This document shows, piece after piece, positions 59,709-64,000 of a stretch of DNA of 64,000 nucleotides. How positions within the stretch are numbered: the stretch's first letter is position 1; each line of letters starts with the position of its first letter. The notes beneath the pieces are model-generated. The model saw only the letters and a list, made by a program, of their open reading frames with translations, was not told where the DNA came from and did not search any database. The position numbers and the translations under genes were made by a program. Origin of the DNA: Variovorax sp. OAS795 (GTDB taxonomy: Bacteria > Pseudomonadota > Gammaproteobacteria > Burkholderiales > Burkholderiaceae_C); assembly GCF_040546685.1 (NCBI RefSeq), contig NZ_JBEPOH010000001.1:3224001-3288000 (forward strand), read 5' to 3'.

Positions 59709-62700
59709 ATGCGCGTCGATCCCGCCAGCCACATCCAGCCCGCCGGAACTGTTCTTCCACCCAACGACACCTGCGAGGCGCTGGCGCGGCGGCTGCGCGC
59801 GGAAACCCAAGGCGAGGTGCTGTTCGACGCCGGCTCGCGTGGGCGCTATGCCACCGATGCGTCGATCTACCAGATCGTGCCGGTGGGCGCCTTCGTGCCG
59901 ACGAATGAAAACGACATCGCTACCGCCATCGACATTGCGCGCGACCTGAAGGTGCCGGTGCTCGCGCGCGGCGGCGGCACCAGCCAGTGCGGCCAGACCA
60001 CGGGCGCGGCGCTGGTGATCGACAACAGCAAGCACTTCCGGCGCGTGCTCGACGTGAACCTGGAGGAGGGCACCGCCACCGTCGAGCCCGGCCTGGTGCT
60101 CGACCACCTGAACGCGCAGCTCAGGCCGCACGGCCTGTGGTTTCCGGTCGATGTGTCGACCAGCGCGCAAGCCACGCTGGGCGGCATGGCAGGCAACAAC
60201 TCCTGCGGCTCGCGCTCCATCGCCTACGGCAACATGGTGCACAACGTGCTGGGCGCGAGCGCCTGGCTCTCGAGCGGCGAGCTGGTGAAGTTCGGTCCGG
60301 AGGCCACGCTGGACGCGCGTGCGGCCGGCATCGCGAAGTTCGTGCACGGGCTCGCGGTCGAGCACCGCGAGCAGATCCGCGCGCACTGGCCCAAGGTGCT
60401 GCGCCGCGTGGCGGGCTACAACCTCGACATCTTCGACAACCAGAGCGAGAAGCCCTACACCGCCGACGGCAGCGTGAACCTCGCGCACCTCCTGGTGGGC
60501 GCCGAAGGCACCCTGGCCTACACCCGGAGCCTCACGCTCAAGCTCGCGCCGCTGCCGCGCGCCAAGGTGCTGGGGATCGTGAACTTCCCGACCTTCCACT
60601 CGGCCATGGACGCGGCGCAGCACATCGTGAGGCTCGGCCCCACGGCGGTGGAACTGGTCGACCGCACGATGATCGAGCTGAGCCTGGCCAACCCGGCGTT
60701 CAAGCCGACCGTGGAGACCGCGCTGATCGGCAAGCCGGCGGCCATCTTGCTGGTCGAGTTTGCCGGCGCCGACAAGGCGGCGCTGCTGCCGCGCCTCAGG
60801 CAGGTGGTCGAGCTGATGGGCGACCTGGGCCTGCCCGGCAGCGTGGTCGAAATGCCCGACGACGCGCGCCAGAAGAACCTGTGGGAAGTGCGCAAGGCCG
60901 GCCTCAACATCATGATGAGCCTGAAAGGCGACGGCAAGCCGGTGAGCTTCATCGAGGACTGCGCCGTGCCGCTCGAGCACCTGGCCGAATACACCGACGC
61001 GCTGACCGAAGTGTTTGCGAAGTACGGCAGCCGCGGCACCTGGTATGCGCATGCCTCTGTCGGCACGCTGCATGTGCGGCCGATCCTGGACATGCGCGCG
61101 GACGGCGGCGCCAAGATGCGCGCCATTGCGGAAGAGGCCGCGGCCCTGGTGCGCAAGTACAAGGGCGCTTTCAGCGGCGAGCATGGCGACGGCCTGTGCC
61201 GAGGCGAATGGATCGAGTGGCAGTTCGGCCCGGCCATCAACGAGGCCTTTCGCGCCATCAAGCAGAAGCTCGATCCGGCCAACCTGTTCAACCCCGGCAA
61301 GATCGTCGACACGCCGCGCATGGACGACGCTTCGCTGTTCCGGTTTGCGCCGCCCACCGCGCCCAGGCCTTATCGGCGCATCGAGCTCAAGCCCGTGCTC
61401 GACTGGTCGGCCTGGAACGTCAATGCCGATCCCGTGACCGAAGCAACCACGGCGCCGGGCACCGGCGGCGACAGCACCGGCGGCCTCGCCAAGGCCGTGG
61501 AGATGTGCAACAACAACGGCCACTGCCGCAAGTTCGATGCCGGCACCATGTGCCCCAGCTACCGCGTGACGCGCGACGAGCAGCACCTGACGCGCGGACG
61601 CGCCAACACGCTGCGGCTCGCGCTCTCGGGCCAGCTCGGCGCCGACGCCTTCACCAGCCAGGAAATGCACGACACCATGGACCTGTGCGTCGGCTGCAAG
61701 GGCTGCAAGCGCGACTGCCCGACGGGCGTGGACATGGCGAAGATGAAGATCGAGTTTCTCGATCACTACAAGAAGCGCCACGGCCATACGCTGAAGGACA
61801 AGCTGGTGGCCTACATGCCGGACTACGCACACCGTGCGAGCCGCGTGCCGTGGCTGCTGAACCTGCGCAACACCGTGCCGGGCGCCGCGTGGCTGGGCGA
61901 AAAGCTGCTGGGGTTTTCCGCGCGCCGGTCGCTGCCCGAATGGCGCTCCGACACCTTCTGGCGCGCCAAGGCCGACCTGCACGGCATGTTCGCGAGCCGC
62001 GAAGCCGTGCTGTCGGTGCAGGCCAGCGGCGGCAAGGCCGCGGTGATGTTCGTCGACACCTTCAACGGCACCTTCGAAGGCGAGAACGCGCTGGCCGCGG
62101 CCCACGTGCTCAAGGCCGCGGGCTACACGCTGCACACGGTCGAGAAGCGCGGCGGCCACCACTGCTGCGGCCGCACCTTCCTGGCCAGCGGCATGGTGGA
62201 AGAGGCCAGGCGCCGCGCCGAGACATTGATCGATGCGCTGCGGCCGCTGGCCGAGGCGGGCATTCCCATCGTCGGGCTCGAGCCCTCGTGCCTGCTCACG
62301 CTGCGCGACGAAACCCTGGTGATGGGCTTCGGCAAGAAGGCCGAGACGGTGGGCAGGCAAGCCTTGCTGTTCGAGGAATTCATCGCACGCGAAATGAAGG
62401 CCGGCCGCTTCAAGCTCGCGCTCACGCCGGCCACGGCGCCGATCCTGCTGCACGGCCATTGCCACCAGAAGGCCTTCGGCGCCGTGAGCCCGGTGCTGGA
62501 GGTGCTGAAGCTCATTCCAGGCGCCGAGCCGGAACTGATCGAGAGCTCTTGCTGCGGCATGGCGGGCAGCTTCGGCTACGAGGCGAGCCACATCGAGGTC
62601 TCGATGCAGATGGCCGAGGCCAGCCTGCTGCCGGCGATCCGCGCCCGGCCCGAAGCCATCGTGGTGGCCGACGGCACCAGCTGCCGCCACCAGATCGCGG

Positions 62701-62786
62701 ATGGCGCAGCGCGCGAGGCGGTGCACGTGGCCGTGCTGCTCGAGCGCCACCTTGTGCCGCCAACCCTGCCGGCCGAGAAGATCTAG
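59709..62786 (+). CDS. FAD-linked, Fe-S-containing 2-hydroxyacid dehydrogenase (GlcD/GlpC fusion)
   Basis: This 1025-residue protein joins a FAD oxidase to an iron-sulphur part. The FAD_binding_4 domain is at about residues 50-240 (VPVLARGGGTSQCGQTTGAA) with the GlcD-type C-terminal cap following. Then come two [4Fe-4S] motifs: Cys600/606/615 with CPSYRVT, and Cys660/663/666/670 in CVGCKGCKRDC. Two CCG domains lie further on (HHCCGRTF and SSCCGMAGSFGYE). This is the DLD/D-2-hydroxyacid dehydrogenase type that passes electrons to the respiratory chain. Glycolate, D-lactate or D-2-hydroxyglutarate are possible substrates. The aminotransferase beside it fits a glyoxylate route. Confidence 0.93.
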   Translation: MRVDPASHIQPAGTVLPPNDTCEALARRLRAETQGEVLFDAGSRGRYATDASIYQIVPVGAFVPTNENDIATAIDIARDLKVPVLARGGGTSQCGQTTGAALVIDNSKHFRRVLDVNLEEGTATVEPGLVLDHLNAQLRPHGLWFPVDVSTSAQATLGGMAGNNSCGSRSIAYGNMVHNVLGASAWLSSGELVKFGPEATLDARAAGIAKFVHGLAVEHREQIRAHWPKVLRRVAGYNLDIFDNQSEKPYTADGSVNLAHLLVGAEGTLAYTRSLTLKLAPLPRAKVLGIVNFPTFHSAMDAAQHIVRLGPTAVELVDRTMIELSLANPAFKPTVETALIGKPAAILLVEFAGADKAALLPRLRQVVELMGDLGLPGSVVEMPDDARQKNLWEVRKAGLNIMMSLKGDGKPVSFIEDCAVPLEHLAEYTDALTEVFAKYGSRGTWYAHASVGTLHVRPILDMRADGGAKMRAIAEEAAALVRKYKGAFSGEHGDGLCRGEWIEWQFGPAINEAFRAIKQKLDPANLFNPGKIVDTPRMDDASLFRFAPPTAPRPYRRIELKPVLDWSAWNVNADPVTEATTAPGTGGDSTGGLAKAVEMCNNNGHCRKFDAGTMCPSYRVTRDEQHLTRGRANTLRLALSGQLGADAFTSQEMHDTMDLCVGCKGCKRDCPTGVDMAKMKIEFLDHYKKRHGHTLKDKLVAYMPDYAHRASRVPWLLNLRNTVPGAAWLGEKLLGFSARRSLPEWRSDTFWRAKADLHGMFASREAVLSVQASGGKAAVMFVDTFNGTFEGENALAAAHVLKAAGYTLHTVEKRGGHHCCGRTFLASGMVEEARRRAETLIDALRPLAEAGIPIVGLEPSCLLTLRDETLVMGFGKKAETVGRQALLFEEFIAREMKAGRFKLALTPATAPILLHGHCHQKAFGAVSPVLEVLKLIPGAEPELIESSCCGMAGSFGYEASHIEVSMQMAEASLLPAIRARPEAIVVADGTSCRHQIADGAAREAVHVAVLLERHLVPPTLPAEKI

Positions 62787-62807
62787 CGGCTGGCCCACAA
62801 TGGCACG

Positions 62808-63365
62808 ATGAATGCAGCCATCTCGGCGGAATCCGGCTTTGCGCTGTTCGACACCGCGATAGGCACCTGCGCCCTGGCCTGGGGGCCGCGCGGACTCATG
62901 GGCGTGCAACTGCCCGAGGACAACGGCGAGGCCGCCACGCGCGCCCGCATGCGCCGCCGCTTTGCGGACCTGGCCGAGTCGGCGCCGCCCGAAATCGCAC
63001 GGCAGGCCATCGCGGCCATCCAGGGCCTGCTGAACGGCGCATCCGACGACCTCTGCCACATCGTGCTCGACATGAGCCGCGTGTCGGAGTTTCACCAGCG
63101 CATCTACGCGATCGCGCGGCGCATTCCGCCCGGCCAGACGCGCACCTACGGCGACATCGCGGCCGAGCTCGGCGACAAGGGCTTGTCGCGCGCGGTCGGG
63201 CAGGCCATGGGCCACAACCCCTTTGCGCCCGTGGTGCCATGCCACCGCGTGCTGGCCGCGGGCAACAAGCCCGGCGGCTTTTCGGCGGGCGGCGGCGCAC
63301 TGACGAAACTGCGCATGCTCGACATCGAAGGCGCCCGCCCGAACGGCATGGCTTCGCTTTTCTAG
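62808..63365 (+). CDS. ogt: Methylated-DNA--protein-cysteine S-methyltransferase
   Basis: This 185-residue suicide repair enzyme moves the methyl group from O6-methylguanine to its own cysteine. The active site is PCHRV at residues 144-148 with Cys145. QRIYAIARRIPPGQTRTYGD (97-116) holds the helix-turn-helix and arginine finger region. The N-terminal RNase-H-like domain is shorter than usual. The gene is 21 bases after the FAD oxidase. It has no Ada methyl-phosphotriester domain, so it is an Ogt-type enzyme. Confidence 0.95.
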   Translation: MNAAISAESGFALFDTAIGTCALAWGPRGLMGVQLPEDNGEAATRARMRRRFADLAESAPPEIARQAIAAIQGLLNGASDDLCHIVLDMSRVSEFHQRIYAIARRIPPGQTRTYGDIAAELGDKGLSRAVGQAMGHNPFAPVVPCHRVLAAGNKPGGFSAGGGALTKLRMLDIEGARPNGMASLF

Positions 63366-63383
63366 ACGAACAATGAGCCTCCC

Positions 63384-63998
63384 ATGACCCATGCCATCCA
63401 GACCATCGCGCAGCTCGAAGCGCTATTCGGCCAGCCTGGCGAAGCTTCGCTCAAGAAGGAGGTGCCCTACCTGCACCCGAGCTACCAGGCATTGATCGCC
63501 GCATCGCCATTTGCGGTGCTCGCCACAACCGGCCCGGGCGGGCTCGATGCATCGCCGCGCGGCGATGCACCGGGATTCGTTGCGGTGCAGGACGAGAAGA
63601 CCTTGCTGCTGCCGGAGCGACGCGGCAACAACCGCATCGACAGCCTGCGCAACATCCTGGCCGATCCGCGCGTGGCGCTGCTGTTCCTGATTCCCGGCGT
63701 GGGCGAGACCTTGCGCGTGAACGGAAGCGCGCGCATCACGGTGGCACCAGAACTGCTCGCGCGCTTCGCGGTCGATGGCAAGCCGCCGCAGTGCGTGATC
63801 GAGATCGAGGTGGAGACTGTGTACTTCCAGTGCGCCCGCGCGATCCAGCGCTCGAAGCTCTGGGCGCCGTTGCCCGAAGGCGTGCGGCGGGAGGTGCCCA
63901 CGCCTGGCGCCATCCTGTCGGCGCTGACCGATGCAGCCTTCGACGGCGCGGCCTACGACCGCGAGTTGCCGGCGCGGCAGCGGGCCAGCCTGTACTGA
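63384..63998 (+). CDS. Pyridoxamine 5'-phosphate oxidase-fold flavin protein (MSMEG_1061-like)
   Basis: This 204-residue protein has the split-barrel flavin fold: YQALIAASPFAVLATTGPGG (residues 32-51), then LLLPERRGNNRIDSLRNILA, then VALLFLIPGVGETLRVNGSA. These match the group of PNPOx-like proteins of about 200 residues in which the strand LATTGPGGLDASPRGD binds FMN or a deazaflavin. No substrate is known. It ends two bases before the window edge and follows ogt by 18 bases. Confidence 0.9.
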   Translation: MTHAIQTIAQLEALFGQPGEASLKKEVPYLHPSYQALIAASPFAVLATTGPGGLDASPRGDAPGFVAVQDEKTLLLPERRGNNRIDSLRNILADPRVALLFLIPGVGETLRVNGSARITVAPELLARFAVDGKPPQCVIEIEVETVYFQCARAIQRSKLWAPLPEGVRREVPTPGAILSALTDAAFDGAAYDRELPARQRASLY

Positions 63999-64000
63999 GC

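Noticed and set aside
59987..63376. Plus-strand frame of about 1130 codons in another phase of the oxidase
   Set aside because: It reads as Arg/Gly/Ala-rich sequence across the oxidase and ogt genes without motifs.
56466..63392. Very long minus-strand open frame (over 2300 codons)
   Set aside because: It lies antisense to several well-supported genes and has skewed His/Arg/Ala content with no motif. High GC makes stop codons rare in such frames.

Overview
This window is a high-GC, gene-dense piece of a betaproteobacterial chromosome. The gene order smc-zipA-ligA, the lone Bug/TctC-type solute-binding protein, the map-glnD and pgm context and the dispersed palindromes all point to Burkholderiales, most likely Comamonadaceae close to Variovorax. 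This is judged from protein families and layout, not from a database search. I see no rRNA, tRNA, CRISPR array, prophage or insertion sequence.

Layout. 1-1130: the start of a hipBA-type toxin-antitoxin operon (HipA is cut by the window edge) with candidate operators. 1143-9905: housekeeping genes, namely a lipoprotein, the chromosome-segregation, division and ligase trio smc-zipA-ligA, a second lipoprotein and peptide deformylase. 9942-13593: a DoxX protein and a three-gene polar amino-acid ABC importer (binding protein and two permeases) with no ATPase gene. 13607-18812: phosphoglucomutase, GlnD and methionine aminopeptidase on the minus strand. 18930-22964: purL, with a palindromic repeat in frame inside the gene. 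23035-26691: a compact minus-strand run selO-msrB-yciB-bolA-ppiC with a redox and envelope flavour.

26860-48662 is the metabolic centre. It holds an acyl-CoA synthetase, two tandem near-identical LivK-type binding proteins, LivH, LivM, LivG and LivF, then FadB, an M20 peptidase, a FadA-type thiolase, an acyl-CoA dehydrogenase (frameshifted here), a small membrane protein, an SDR, a PaaI-type thioesterase, an MDR reductase, an AidB-type acyl-CoA dehydrogenase, a GST and another SDR. I infer that this Liv transporter feeds an organic acid, rather than an amino acid, into CoA activation and beta-oxidation.

48703-63998 is more accessory: a LysR/azoreductase pair, an unknown-gene patch at 50.6-52.3 kb (an intact orphan ORF, a perfect hairpin across its stop codon, and a decayed beta-helix-like gene), an AKR, an MFS exporter with a divergent LysR, a hydratase-like enzyme, and a GntR-controlled 2-hydroxyacid oxidase/aminotransferase cluster with a Bug protein. 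Ogt and a PNPOx-fold protein close the window.

The most interesting non-gene content is a set of three palindromic repeat families. One lies inside coding frames (purL, acyl-CoA dehydrogenase and the livM leader). A second is a hairpin with long arms, in two copies about 5 kb apart. A third has variable stems and a constant core, and it supplies the 3' end of a LysR gene.
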